Below, piece by piece: positions 54,669 through 63,622 of a stretch of 64,000 nt of DNA. The DNA comes from Alphaproteobacteria bacterium. Lineage in GTDB: Bacteria; Pseudomonadota; Alphaproteobacteria; UBA2136; UBA6156. The notes beneath the pieces are model-generated. The model ran no database searches, had not been told where the DNA came from, and saw only the letters and a program-made list of their open reading frames with translations. The stretch spans positions 257,902-321,901 of the forward strand of contig JAIXQG010000001.1 in assembly GCA_027485835.1 (NCBI GenBank). Reading direction: 5' to 3'. The position numbers and the translations under genes were made by a program. The stretch's first letter is position 1. Each line of letters opens with the position of its first letter.

Positions 54669-54724
54669 CCCACATGTGTGGGAGCGGCAACTGGGGGCGT
54701 AGCAAACTCGACCCACATGTGTGG
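54669..54724. repeat. Direct repeat of CCCACATGTGTGG, operator-like
   Basis: The 13-nt word occurs at 54669 and 54712, start-to-start 43 nt (about four helical turns). Each contains the palindrome CACATGTG. The pair lies 95-150 nt before the ParB-methylase gene. The rest of 54509-54819 holds no gene. Confidence 0.55.
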
Positions 54725-54819
54725 TTAGGTAGAAGCCATTAAGGGCATGTGCTCGGCTTCTCAGGCGGTTTAGCGATGTAGTGCCATATGCCAGCTCCTA
54801 AGCCTGATGTTCCTTATAC

Positions 54820-56154
54820 ATGAAAGATAACGATATGAAAAATATCGCAAATCTTCAGGTCGAGTACAAGCCTATTGCCGACCTGAAGCCCTATGCCCGT
54901 AACGCGCGGACCCACTCGGCAGCCCAGCTCAGGATGCTCACCGACAGCATCCGCACTTTCGGGTTCACCAACCCGGTGCTGATAGACGCCGATAACATCA
55001 TCATGGCCGGCCACGGCCGTGTGGAGGCGGCCAAACAGCTCGGCATGGCCGAAGTGCCCACCATCCGTATCGACGATCTGACGGACGCCCAGAAGCGCGC
55101 GTACATTCTGGCCGACAACCGGCTGGCGGAACGCGCAGGCTGGGATGACGAGATGCTGGCGCTGGAGCTGGGCGAGTTGATTGAGCTGGAGACGGACTTC
55201 GAAATCACCATCACCGGTTTCGAGCTCGCCACCATCGACGGCCTGCTGCAAGATAGCCCGCCGGAAGACCCCGACGACCAAGAGCTGGACCCTTCAGCCT
55301 TCCCGGATATGGCGGTCAGCAAGCTCGGCGACCTCTGGCTGCTGGGCGACCACCGCTTGCTGTGCGGCAGCGCCCTGAAGGCTGAGGACTATGAGACCTT
55401 GATGGACGGCGAGAAGGCGCAGATGGTCTTCACCGACCCGCCGTACAACGTCAAAATTCAGGGGAATGTTACCAGCGGCACCAAACACGGCGAGTTTGCC
55501 ATGGCCAGCGGCGAGATGACCGACCCGGAGTTTGAGACGTTTCTGGCAGATGCCTGCAGCCTGATGGCCCAAAACAGCGTCGACGGCTCCATCCACTTCG
55601 TCTGCATGGACTGGCGCCACGCGGCAACGCTGCAGAGCGCGGCGGCCTCGGCGTACAGCGAGCTCAAGAATATCGCGGTCTGGGTGAAGCACTTGGCCGG
55701 GATGGGCTCCATGTACCGCTCGCAGCACGAGATGGTGCTGGTCTTCAAAAACGGTAAAGGCCCGCACATTAACAATGTCGAGCTGGGCAAGCACGGCCGT
55801 TACCGGACCAATGTCTGGCAGTATCGTGCCGCCAACGGCCACGGCGGACCCGAAGACCTGCTGGCCATGCACCCGACGGTCAAGCCGGTGGCGATGATTG
55901 CCGATGCCATTCTGGACTGCTCCCACCGCGGCGGACTCATCCTCGACCCCTTCGGCGGTAGCGGCAGCACCCTGATGGCGGCGGAGCGCGTGAAGCGCAA
56001 AGCCCGCCTTATCGAGCTGGACCCGCACTATGTCGATACCATCATCCGCCGCTGGCAGAAGCGTACGGGCAAGGACGCGGTTCACGCCCTCACCGGCCTG
56101 AGCTTTGCCACCACGGCAGAGACGAAGGAGGAGGCCGGCGATGAAGGAGTATAA
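54820..56154 (+). CDS. ParB-domain DNA methyltransferase (phage type, N4/N6 class)
   Basis: A 444-residue fusion. Residues about 15-110 are a ParB/Srx-like domain (NARTHSAAQLRMLTDSIRTFGF, AGHGRVEAAKQLG). The methylase follows with DPPY at 206-209 (FTDPPYNV) and FGGSGST at about 378, in the beta-class order. It should methylate exocyclic amines of A or C in phage-like fashion. A second ATG at 54835 is possible; neither has a good RBS. The DUF5681 gene overlaps its 3' end by 14 nt, a common phage/GTA-type pair. Confidence 0.9.
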   Translation: MKDNDMKNIANLQVEYKPIADLKPYARNARTHSAAQLRMLTDSIRTFGFTNPVLIDADNIIMAGHGRVEAAKQLGMAEVPTIRIDDLTDAQKRAYILADNRLAERAGWDDEMLALELGELIELETDFEITITGFELATIDGLLQDSPPEDPDDQELDPSAFPDMAVSKLGDLWLLGDHRLLCGSALKAEDYETLMDGEKAQMVFTDPPYNVKIQGNVTSGTKHGEFAMASGEMTDPEFETFLADACSLMAQNSVDGSIHFVCMDWRHAATLQSAAASAYSELKNIAVWVKHLAGMGSMYRSQHEMVLVFKNGKGPHINNVELGKHGRYRTNVWQYRAANGHGGPEDLLAMHPTVKPVAMIADAILDCSHRGGLILDPFGGSGSTLMAAERVKRKARLIELDPHYVDTIIRRWQKRTGKDAVHALTGLSFATTAETKEEAGDEGV

Positions 56155-56731
56155 TGCCAATGTTGAGGACGACAGTGAGGACAGCCTGAGCGACGAGCAC
56201 ACCGACGATTATGACGTCGGCTATGGCAAGCCGCCCAAGCGCACTCAGTTCAAGAAAGGCCAGTCTGGTAACCCCAAGCGTGGCAAGAATAAGCCCAAAC
56301 CGTTCGTGGACCATTTGACTCTTGCTCTTGAGAGGAAGATTCAGGCGGTAGTTAACGGGAAAACCACGGAGACTACCCGCATGAAACTGGCGGCGGAAAT
56401 CACCGCCAACAAGGCAGCGAAGGGCGAAAAGTGGGTCATCGAGATGCTGAATAAAGTCTTCGGCAGTAATCCCCGCGACTTGCAAATGCAGAACGAGAAC
56501 CGCCAGCTTCGGAAACGGCTGCAGCGCGCCAACGATGAGATCGAAAGGCTTAAAAACGAGCCCAAAGGGGGACTCTTGGTTATCCCTCCTGCGGCGGTGA
56601 ATGAGCTCGACTTGATACTGCGCGGCGAGTCTCCGGCAGTGGTGAAAGAGTATATGCAGGAGAACCCAGACGCCTTGGACGAGATGCTTGCCCTGCTGGA
56701 AAAACGGCGGAAAGGAGAACCGATAGAATAA
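56141..56731 (+). CDS. DUF5681 phage-associated protein
   Basis: The RBS GGAGGAGG and the ATG at 56141 lie inside the methylase end. The 196-residue product has an acidic head, the DUF5681 signature VGYGKPPKRTQFKKGQSGNPKRG, then a coiled coil (RQLRKRLQRANDEIERLKNE) and an acidic helical tail. Such proteins stand next to terminase or methylase genes in phages and gene transfer agents. No terminase follows here. Confidence 0.85.
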   Translation: MKEYNANVEDDSEDSLSDEHTDDYDVGYGKPPKRTQFKKGQSGNPKRGKNKPKPFVDHLTLALERKIQAVVNGKTTETTRMKLAAEITANKAAKGEKWVIEMLNKVFGSNPRDLQMQNENRQLRKRLQRANDEIERLKNEPKGGLLVIPPAAVNELDLILRGESPAVVKEYMQENPDALDEMLALLEKRRKGEPIE

Positions 56732-56738
56732 ACCTCAG

Positions 56739-56762
56739 CCCGCCGCAAGGCGGGTTTCTTTT
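56739..56762 (+). terminator. Terminator after DUF5681
   Basis: CCCGCC / GGCGGG around GCAA, then TTTCTTTT. Confidence 0.8.
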
Positions 56763-56800
56763 CGCTGGACTTCCGGCCAAACCCGAGCGTTTCTAACGGT

Positions 56801-56971
56801 ATGGAAACGATTGCAAACTTACCCCACGAAAGCGAGTTAAAACGCCGCATAGAGGCGTTGCGGGAGCTATGGTGGCCGGAGACTAAGGAGGGCTATCCAG
56901 CCAGCGCGGAGGAGGACCAGACGCCAAAATTCCCTGATAATTCCCTCATAATAGGGAATGGCGGCAAATAG
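56801..56971 (+). CDS. Small hypothetical protein, 56 residues
   Basis: An ORF after the terminator: METIANLPHESELKRR, then a Trp-Trp pair (RELWWPETKEGYP) and an acidic end. No RBS is clear. In other prophages such short acidic proteins sit beside DUF5681, but I do not recognise this one. It could be a remnant of a packaging gene. Confidence 0.35.
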   Translation: METIANLPHESELKRRIEALRELWWPETKEGYPASAEEDQTPKFPDNSLIIGNGGK

Positions 56972-57044
56972 GCAGCGCAAAAGCCCTCCCATGCCAGCTC
57001 TTGGCGGGAATTTATATGCGTAATTTCGGTGGTTTAGATAAGAT

Positions 57045-57119
57045 TGGCTGGGGAGGAAGGATTCGAACCCTCGTATGGCTGTACCAAAAACAGCTGCCTT
57101 ACCACTTGGCGACTCCCCA
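57045..57119 (-). tRNA. tRNA-Gln (TTG)
   Basis: Minus strand: acceptor TGGGGAG / CTCCCCA, discriminator G and encoded CCA. The anticodon loop is TTTTGGT (anticodon TTG) on the stem GCTGT / ACAGC; the T-loop is GGTTCGAATCC. Confidence 0.93.
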
Positions 57120-57148
57120 AACCGGGTTTTATCTACCTGAAATAAATT

Positions 57149-57223
57149 TGGCTCCGGCGGCTGGGCTCGAACCAGCGACCCACGGATTAACAGTCCGTTG
57201 CTCTACCGCTGAGCTACGCCGGA
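57149..57223 (-). tRNA. tRNA-Asn (GTT)
   Basis: Minus strand: acceptor TCCGGCG / CGCCGGA, discriminator G and CCA. The anticodon loop is CTGTTAA (anticodon GTT); the T-loop is GGTTCGAGCCC. It is transcribed before tRNA-Gln, 29 nt away, probably as one unit. Confidence 0.93.
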
Positions 57224-57424
57224 GCAGGTAGACGCGCTCTTATGCGAAATTGCGGCCCCTCTGTCAACTCTCTTTTCGTCCCTTTTTGCCCAAATGCCCC
57301 AGCTGTAAGCAGCAACCCCCTTCCCGTGTGACCTTAGCACCCCCATTTTGCCCTCCTTTTCGGCTTCCCTCAGCCGGAATCCGTTGACAGCCTTTCCAAT
57401 CCCCGTTATCCAACAAGAGAAGTT

Positions 57425-57499
57425 GGCCGGATGGCGAAGTGGTAACGCTACGGTCTGCAAAACCGTCATGCGCGGGTTCGAATCCCGCTCCGGCCTCCA
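57425..57499 (+). tRNA. tRNA-Cys (GCA)
   Basis: Plus strand: acceptor GGCCGGA / TCCGGCC, discriminator T and CCA encoded. The anticodon loop is CTGCAAA (anticodon GCA); the T-loop is GGTTCGAATCCC. Confidence 0.93.
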
Positions 57500-57563
57500 A
57501 CTTTATCCTCCCACGCCTGCCGGTTTTGCCCCTAGGGACGTCCTGCTCATTTTAGTACTTTGT

Positions 57564-57618
57564 CGTCATGCGCGGGTTTGAGCCGAAGACCGACGCTTTA
57601 ACGTCAATCCCGCTCCGG
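57564..57618 (+). repeat. Broken copy of the tRNA-Cys 3' part
   Basis: CGTCATGCGCGGGTT (57564-57578) repeats tRNA-Cys 57464-57478 exactly, and AATCCCGCTCCGG (57606-57618) repeats 57481-57493. An insertion of 27 nt separates them. The rest of 57500-57876 has no gene. Confidence 0.8.
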
Positions 57619-57876
57619 TTGTTGCTCTATCCCCTCACCCGCCCACCCCTTTAAACATCCTACAAAAGACTTCTAAGGTGTTAGGTAACAAAGCTTTGGT
57701 TTGACTGCACACTTTACGATCTTTATATACTATTCAATTACTTATATTGTATCTCCGTATCCGTATCAGCCACTTTCTTGAGAATTTGAAAAGCTAGTGA
57801 GAGTTACAACACTTAATTGCAAACGTAACGTGCAACCCTGCGTGACACGTACAGCCATTCGCTTCATACCTTGGTC

Positions 57877-60800
57877 ATGAGACTTTGCCGCGTTTTCTTG
57901 ATTATTTTGATGATTAGCCTGAGCACTGCTTTGAGCGTGCAGGCCCAGGAATGGGGCCAGATTGCTAATATCAGCGCGACTATGGGCGTCAGCGACAGCC
58001 GTATTTGTATTGGGGAGGCCTCGCGTGGCGATCTCGGATGTCCAAGTTACGCGCCGACTGTAAGTGCAACCGGTCGCTTAAACGTATCCTCCGGTTTAAC
58101 CGCCGACACGGTCAGCCTGACCACGGCCGGTACGACATGGGGCTATTTGGGTAGCGTTGCTAGCTATTTGCCAAACTTCTCGAGCAATGCGGTGTCGGCC
58201 ACCAATATCTCAGCGAGCACTATTAATGGCGTTTCGGTGTCTGCACTTGGCGGTGGGGCTTCGCCGACAAATGTTCCCGCGTTTAGTGTTCATAAAAACG
58301 GTACTAACCAGACGGTCACAGCAAATACTCGCACACTGCTCACTTGGAGCACTGAAGCAATTGATAATTATAATAATTTTTCAAGCAATCGTTTTACTCC
58401 TACTGTAGCAGGCAGATATCTCGTCAACCTGAGTATGTACTGTCCTGTCACGAATGTACTTTGTCAGGCCACGATAGCCAAAAACGGCACAGATATAGCA
58501 AGCCATTTCTCCCAAAATGCTTCCGGTGTGGAGAACATGACAAAAGTAATAGTGTTAGTAGATATGAATGGTACAACAGATTACCTTGAAGCTTATGGGC
58601 AAACTGGAGCAACTTCGATAAACGGTAGCTCTTCTGCAACATTTTTCCAAGGCTCACTTATCGCTAGTGGTAACGGTCTTGTGTCTGGCACGGGCGCCAC
58701 CGCCCTTTCCGGCCTCACCGACGTGACCCTTTCCTCTCCTGCCACAGGCCAAGTGCTGACCTACAACGGCACCCGCTGGGTGAACGCGACGCCGAGTGCG
58801 ACGACGGTGATCTCTGGCACGACCAGCATGGTAGAAGGTTGGCCGGACGCTTTGCAATGTGCGGACGGGTCAGGCAATAAGAAGACTTTTCTATTAGAGT
58901 GGGGCCCAAGTACGGGTAAATTCTATTACATAGCTCTCCAACAGCCAAATGAGACGGCTGGAATTAGATTTGTCTTTAATTTAGATGGGTCGTTCTCGAA
59001 TGCAGAGAACACTGCGACATCTTACAACTGTAATAACAAATCTATATCGACCCTGTATGCCGAAGGCAAAGCCTTCAACTTTATCGGCAATAGCGGCTCC
59101 GGCGGCAGTGCGATGGGCGACCGCCTCACCTCTGGCACCCTGAATGTTACGGCGAACAGCGCTACTTCTGTTGTGAGTTTGACGACCGGTGCGACGACGT
59201 GGGGTTACATGGGTTCTACGGCGAGCTATTTGCCGAACTTTGGAAGTAACCAAGTCTCCTCCACCGCCATCTCCACCACGGCGGTGCAAATCGCCAGCAG
59301 CACCACGGTCACTTCGTGTTCCTCCACCAACGCCGGTACCCTGCGCTTTAACAGCAGCAATACCGCACTGGAACTCTGTACCGGCACCGGCTGGCAAGTG
59401 ATGGGTGTCGGTATTCCGGCAGGGACCATTAGTGCCTTCGCCAGCACCACCTGCCCCACGGGCTGGAGCGAGTATACGCCTGCGCGCGGCCGCTTCCTCC
59501 GTGGTATTGATAATGGTGCGGGGAATGATCCGAGCGGGACGCGTGTTCCGAATGACATTCAGGATGATCTGATTAAAACACACACCCACACCGCTGCCGC
59601 TGGATCAGAAGTGGTCTATATGCGTAGCTCGGGTAACTACACTGTAATTGGAAGTGGTGGTTTTGGTGTCGACCGCACTACTGCTCCGTTAGGTGCAAGC
59701 GGGGGTGCTGAATCCCGTCCTAAAAACGTTGCCGTAATTTTCTGCCAATTCAATGGCACCTCTAACGGCTGGAACAACCCTCTCTCCGGCGGCAGTACCA
59801 CTCCTGGCGGTTCTACAGGCCAAATCCAGTTCAACAGTGCGGGCGCCTTTGCTGGCAGTTCAGGCCTTACATGGGATAACGCTACAACCCGCCTCACAGT
59901 CACCAACATCAGCACCACCGCGCTAACGGTGAATGGTGTTGCTATAACGGGTAGCAGTGCGTTAGGCGATCGCCTTACCTCCGGAACCCTGAATGTTACG
60001 GCGAACAGCGCTACTTCTGTTGTGAGCTTAACGACGGGTGCCACCACTTGGGGTTATATGGGTTCTACGGCGAGCTACCTGCCGAACTTTTCGAGTAATG
60101 TGATATCCGCCACGAATATTTCGGTGACTACTATCAATGGCGTTTCGGTGTCCGCACTTGGTGGCGCTTCGCCGACCAATGTTCCGGCGTTTAGGGCCCA
60201 TAAGGGTGGAACCAACCAAACAGTAACCTCGGGCGCGATTACAGCCTTAACTTGGTCGGCAGAAGAATACGACACTACTTCAGCCTTCAACCCCGCCACG
60301 GGACGATTTACGCCAACTGTTGCCGGCAGATACCTTATTTATGCCCAAGCCTACTGCCCGCAAGGCTCCACTGTTTATTGCCAAGTTCTTATCAATAAGA
60401 ACGGTGGGCAAATTGCCACAAACCTAGGCCGAAGCAGTGTGGGCGATGTTATTGGCAGTGCCGCGACGATTGTCGATATGAATGGAACAACTGATTATAT
60501 TGATGTGTCTGTTATCAATTCTGGTGGAACTTCCATAAATGGTTCTTCATCAACCACGTTTTTCACCGGCTCGCTCCTTGCCTCCGGCAATGGCCTCGTC
60601 TCCGGAACCGGCGCCACCGCCCTCTCCGGCCTTACCGATGTAACTCTCGCCTCCCCCGCCACCGGCCAAGTGCTGACCTACAACGGCAGCACTTGGGTCA
60701 ACAGCTCTGGCGCGAGCGGAGACCGCATTACCTCCGGAACCCTGAATGTCACGGCAAACAGCGCCACCTCGGTTGTGAGTTTGACCACGGGTGCGACGAC

Positions 60801-63606
60801 GTGGGGCTACATGGGTTCTACCGCCAGCTACCTGCCGAACTTCTCGAGCAATGCGATCTCCGCCACCAATATCTCGGCGACGACTATTAATGGTGTTGCT
60901 GTGAGTTCCTTAGGTGGAGCTTCGCCGACCAATGTTCCTGCGTTTAGGGCTACTAAAACAGCCTCTCAGAGTATTACGGCTAGCACGTGGACAAAAATGA
61001 CTTTGGCTGCGGAAAGCTTTGATACGTACAATAACTTTGACACGGGAACGAGCCGCTTTACCCCCACCGTTGCCGGATACTACTACTTCACGGGCAGCAT
61101 TGCCTGCGATGTGACGGGTGGTTGCTACGCAGGTATTTATAAAAACGGTACTCAGAACAGTTATGCGGGTACAAACTCGGCAGGCGTTACGGTACAGGCC
61201 AGCTCTCTCATTTATATGAATGGTACGACCGATTATGTTGAACTATGGGGCTACTCCAATGGCACCAGCCCGACCGTTAATAGCCTTGCAGCTGTAACTT
61301 ACTTTACAGGTACCTTGGTCGCTTCTGGTAATGGACTCGTCTCCGGTACCGGCAGTGGTGTCTCGGCCATGTCCAGTTTGACCGATGTAACGCTGACGTC
61401 TCCGGTTTCCAACAGTTTGCTGGTATATGATGGTAGCAAGTGGGTGAACCGGTTGTTCCAGGATACAGTGAGTACGACCACTATGGTGAGTGGTTGGCCG
61501 GATGCGATCATGTGTAATATTTCAAACCCCACATTTGGCATGATCCCCTTCTATGCAGCGTATGTTCCCTATTCTGTAGACGGTAAATACTACTATCGCG
61601 CAAATATCCAGAATGGCACGGCCTATACTGTTGTATTTACTAGCGCTGGAGCATTTGACAGCTATCAAAACATCACCACATCGAACTGTAATGTAAGCAT
61701 TTCATCGCTTTATTCACAAGGTCGTGCCTTCAACTTCATCGGTGGGAGTGGCACGGGTAGCACGGCCATGGGAGACCGTTTGACCAGCGGCACGCTGGCA
61801 GTAACGGCCAACAGCAGCACGGCGGTAGTGAGCTTGACCACCGGTGCGACCACTTGGGGCTACCTTGGTAGTACAGCGAGCTATTTGCCGAATTTGAGTA
61901 CCAATGCGCTGACGGTGGGTGGATTGACGATTACATCCTCATCTCTTGTTTCGAATAGTGCGCAGGTGGCTTTCAGCGCACACCGCAACGGTACGAACCA
62001 AACAGTGACAAACGGCGGTTATACTAAAATGCTGTTCACCACTGAAGAATTCGACACCAATAACAACTTTGATACAACGACCAGTCGCTTCACCCCGACC
62101 ATTGCCGGTAAGTATCTTATTCAGGCAAATGCTTACTGTGGCGATAACACAGTGTACTGTCTGGTTGCTATTTATAAGAATGGTTCCCTTTTCAAGGCTA
62201 ATATCTCTCGTCAGACAGTGGCTACCGTTGCTGAAACTTCAGTACTTGTAGATATGAATGGGACAACCGATTACGTAGAGGCATATGTTTATAATAGCGG
62301 CGGAACCTCTTTGAGTGGTTTGACCCATTATACTCGCTTCTCCGGAGCTTTGTTCAATGGTGGAGGTTCCGGCGGTGGATCTGGAGTTTCGGCCATTGCC
62401 AGCCTGACCGATGTCACGCTGACCTCGCCGGTTTCGAATAGCTTGTTGGTGTATGACGGTAGTAAGTGGGTCAACCGCTTGTTCCAGGATACGGTGAGCA
62501 CGACTACGATGTCTCCGAACTGGCCGGATGCGATTATGTGTGGCGGCAATATACTGTATATTTCGCTCGATGTAACAACTACACCTCGCTACCAAACGTA
62601 TAACGGGCCAAATGTCTTCCGTATCATTTTCAATGCTAACGGAACGATTAACGCCTCGCAGCAAATGACCGCCGGCACGAACACAACTTCGGCTTGGACG
62701 AGCGGATGTGAAGGCCAAACGATAACAACGTTGTACAGTTCGGGTAAAGCCTTCAACTTCATCGGTGGTAACGGCTCTGGTGGTACCGCTATGGGCGACA
62801 GCTTAACAAGTGGGACGCTGGCAGTAACCGCCAACAGCAGCACGGCTGTTGTGAGTTTGACCACCGGAGCCACTACATGGGGTTACATGGGCTCTACCGC
62901 CAGCTACCTGCCGAACTTCTCGAGCAATGCGATTTCTACCAGTTCAATCAACCTAGGTGGGTTTAATCTCACATCCTCCTCGTTGGTATCGAACAGTGCT
63001 CAGGTCTTATTCAAAGTTCATAAAAACGGAACGGGCCAGGCATTACCGACCACGACATGGACCAAACTGACCTTCAGTACTAAGGAACTTGATACGAATA
63101 ATAATTTCAGTACGGCTACAAGTCGTTTTACTCCAACCGTTGCAGGAAACTATCTCTTCTCGGGTTCTGCGTATTGCACGGGCTCAATATGCTGGACCTC
63201 TGTTTATAAGAATGGTGTTCAAGTCTCTCAAAATGGTAGCAATAACTGGGCGGAAGGCATGCCAAGTACAAACGTAATTGTGCCCATGAATGGAAGTACC
63301 GATTATGTGGAGTTATACTCGTATAACAACGGCACAACAGTATCCGGTGTCTCTAACCAAACTTACTTCCAAGGTTTTCTGATTGGTGGTGGTAGCGGTT
63401 CGGGTGGGGGCAGTAGCTCTGGCGACCGGATAACCTCTGGCACGACGTCTGTCATTGCCCAGACAAGCGGAAGTGTGGCGATTACCGCACCCGTTGAGGT
63501 GAGCGGTAGCTTGAATCTCTCGAATAACCCTGCGGCGGCTTGTGCCTCGGGTAGTTATGGCGTGATCAAACAAGTGGGCGGACGCCTCATGATTTGCCGT
63601 CAATAA
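57877..63606 (+). CDS. Giant secreted modular protein with C1q-like and tail-collar domains
   Basis: About 1909 residues from ATG 57877 (TTG 57871 also possible; no clear RBS). A signal peptide ends near residue 24 (ALSVQAQ). Six linkers (TTWGYMGSTASYLPNF-type) alternate with five C1q/TNF-like modules, each beginning AFxxHKNGTNQTV and containing SRFTPTVAGRYL, YKNG and MNGTTDYVE. A phage tail-collar domain (about 510-630: PAGTISAFASTTCPTGW, RGRFLRGIDNGAG, THTH) is inserted after the first module. Gly-rich joints separate units. It should be a trimeric surface fibre for adhesion; the ligand is unknown. The N-terminus is paralogous to the protein at 15857-17326. Confidence 0.8.
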   Translation: MRLCRVFLIILMISLSTALSVQAQEWGQIANISATMGVSDSRICIGEASRGDLGCPSYAPTVSATGRLNVSSGLTADTVSLTTAGTTWGYLGSVASYLPNFSSNAVSATNISASTINGVSVSALGGGASPTNVPAFSVHKNGTNQTVTANTRTLLTWSTEAIDNYNNFSSNRFTPTVAGRYLVNLSMYCPVTNVLCQATIAKNGTDIASHFSQNASGVENMTKVIVLVDMNGTTDYLEAYGQTGATSINGSSSATFFQGSLIASGNGLVSGTGATALSGLTDVTLSSPATGQVLTYNGTRWVNATPSATTVISGTTSMVEGWPDALQCADGSGNKKTFLLEWGPSTGKFYYIALQQPNETAGIRFVFNLDGSFSNAENTATSYNCNNKSISTLYAEGKAFNFIGNSGSGGSAMGDRLTSGTLNVTANSATSVVSLTTGATTWGYMGSTASYLPNFGSNQVSSTAISTTAVQIASSTTVTSCSSTNAGTLRFNSSNTALELCTGTGWQVMGVGIPAGTISAFASTTCPTGWSEYTPARGRFLRGIDNGAGNDPSGTRVPNDIQDDLIKTHTHTAAAGSEVVYMRSSGNYTVIGSGGFGVDRTTAPLGASGGAESRPKNVAVIFCQFNGTSNGWNNPLSGGSTTPGGSTGQIQFNSAGAFAGSSGLTWDNATTRLTVTNISTTALTVNGVAITGSSALGDRLTSGTLNVTANSATSVVSLTTGATTWGYMGSTASYLPNFSSNVISATNISVTTINGVSVSALGGASPTNVPAFRAHKGGTNQTVTSGAITALTWSAEEYDTTSAFNPATGRFTPTVAGRYLIYAQAYCPQGSTVYCQVLINKNGGQIATNLGRSSVGDVIGSAATIVDMNGTTDYIDVSVINSGGTSINGSSSTTFFTGSLLASGNGLVSGTGATALSGLTDVTLASPATGQVLTYNGSTWVNSSGASGDRITSGTLNVTANSATSVVSLTTGATTWGYMGSTASYLPNFSSNAISATNISATTINGVAVSSLGGASPTNVPAFRATKTASQSITASTWTKMTLAAESFDTYNNFDTGTSRFTPTVAGYYYFTGSIACDVTGGCYAGIYKNGTQNSYAGTNSAGVTVQASSLIYMNGTTDYVELWGYSNGTSPTVNSLAAVTYFTGTLVASGNGLVSGTGSGVSAMSSLTDVTLTSPVSNSLLVYDGSKWVNRLFQDTVSTTTMVSGWPDAIMCNISNPTFGMIPFYAAYVPYSVDGKYYYRANIQNGTAYTVVFTSAGAFDSYQNITTSNCNVSISSLYSQGRAFNFIGGSGTGSTAMGDRLTSGTLAVTANSSTAVVSLTTGATTWGYLGSTASYLPNLSTNALTVGGLTITSSSLVSNSAQVAFSAHRNGTNQTVTNGGYTKMLFTTEEFDTNNNFDTTTSRFTPTIAGKYLIQANAYCGDNTVYCLVAIYKNGSLFKANISRQTVATVAETSVLVDMNGTTDYVEAYVYNSGGTSLSGLTHYTRFSGALFNGGGSGGGSGVSAIASLTDVTLTSPVSNSLLVYDGSKWVNRLFQDTVSTTTMSPNWPDAIMCGGNILYISLDVTTTPRYQTYNGPNVFRIIFNANGTINASQQMTAGTNTTSAWTSGCEGQTITTLYSSGKAFNFIGGNGSGGTAMGDSLTSGTLAVTANSSTAVVSLTTGATTWGYMGSTASYLPNFSSNAISTSSINLGGFNLTSSSLVSNSAQVLFKVHKNGTGQALPTTTWTKLTFSTKELDTNNNFSTATSRFTPTVAGNYLFSGSAYCTGSICWTSVYKNGVQVSQNGSNNWAEGMPSTNVIVPMNGSTDYVELYSYNNGTTVSGVSNQTYFQGFLIGGGSGSGGGSSSGDRITSGTTSVIAQTSGSVAITAPVEVSGSLNLSNNPAAACASGSYGVIKQVGGRLMICRQ
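59100..62930 (+). repeat. Near-identical DNA repeats inside the giant fibre gene
   Basis: Segments around 59130-59250, 59980-60100, 60735-60860 and 62810-62930 share long near-identical runs (ACCCTGAATGTTACGGCGAA and following words). Those around 61370-61500 and 62390-62515 do as well. They encode the linker and C1q borders and could recombine. Confidence 0.7.
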
Positions 63607-63622
63607 GCCCTGCCAAGCGCGG

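Noticed and set aside
55294..56202. Minus-strand ORF opposite the ParB-methylase
   Set aside because: Shadow of a well-recognised methylase gene.
28574..56971. Intact prophage
   Set aside because: No capsid, terminase, portal, tail or lysis genes. Phage-like parts are an integrase, a methylase, DUF5681 and a C4-like element only.
57001..57231. ORFs over the tRNA-Gln/Asn region
   Set aside because: They are translations of tRNA genes. The same is true for the minus ORF 57264-57500 over tRNA-Cys.
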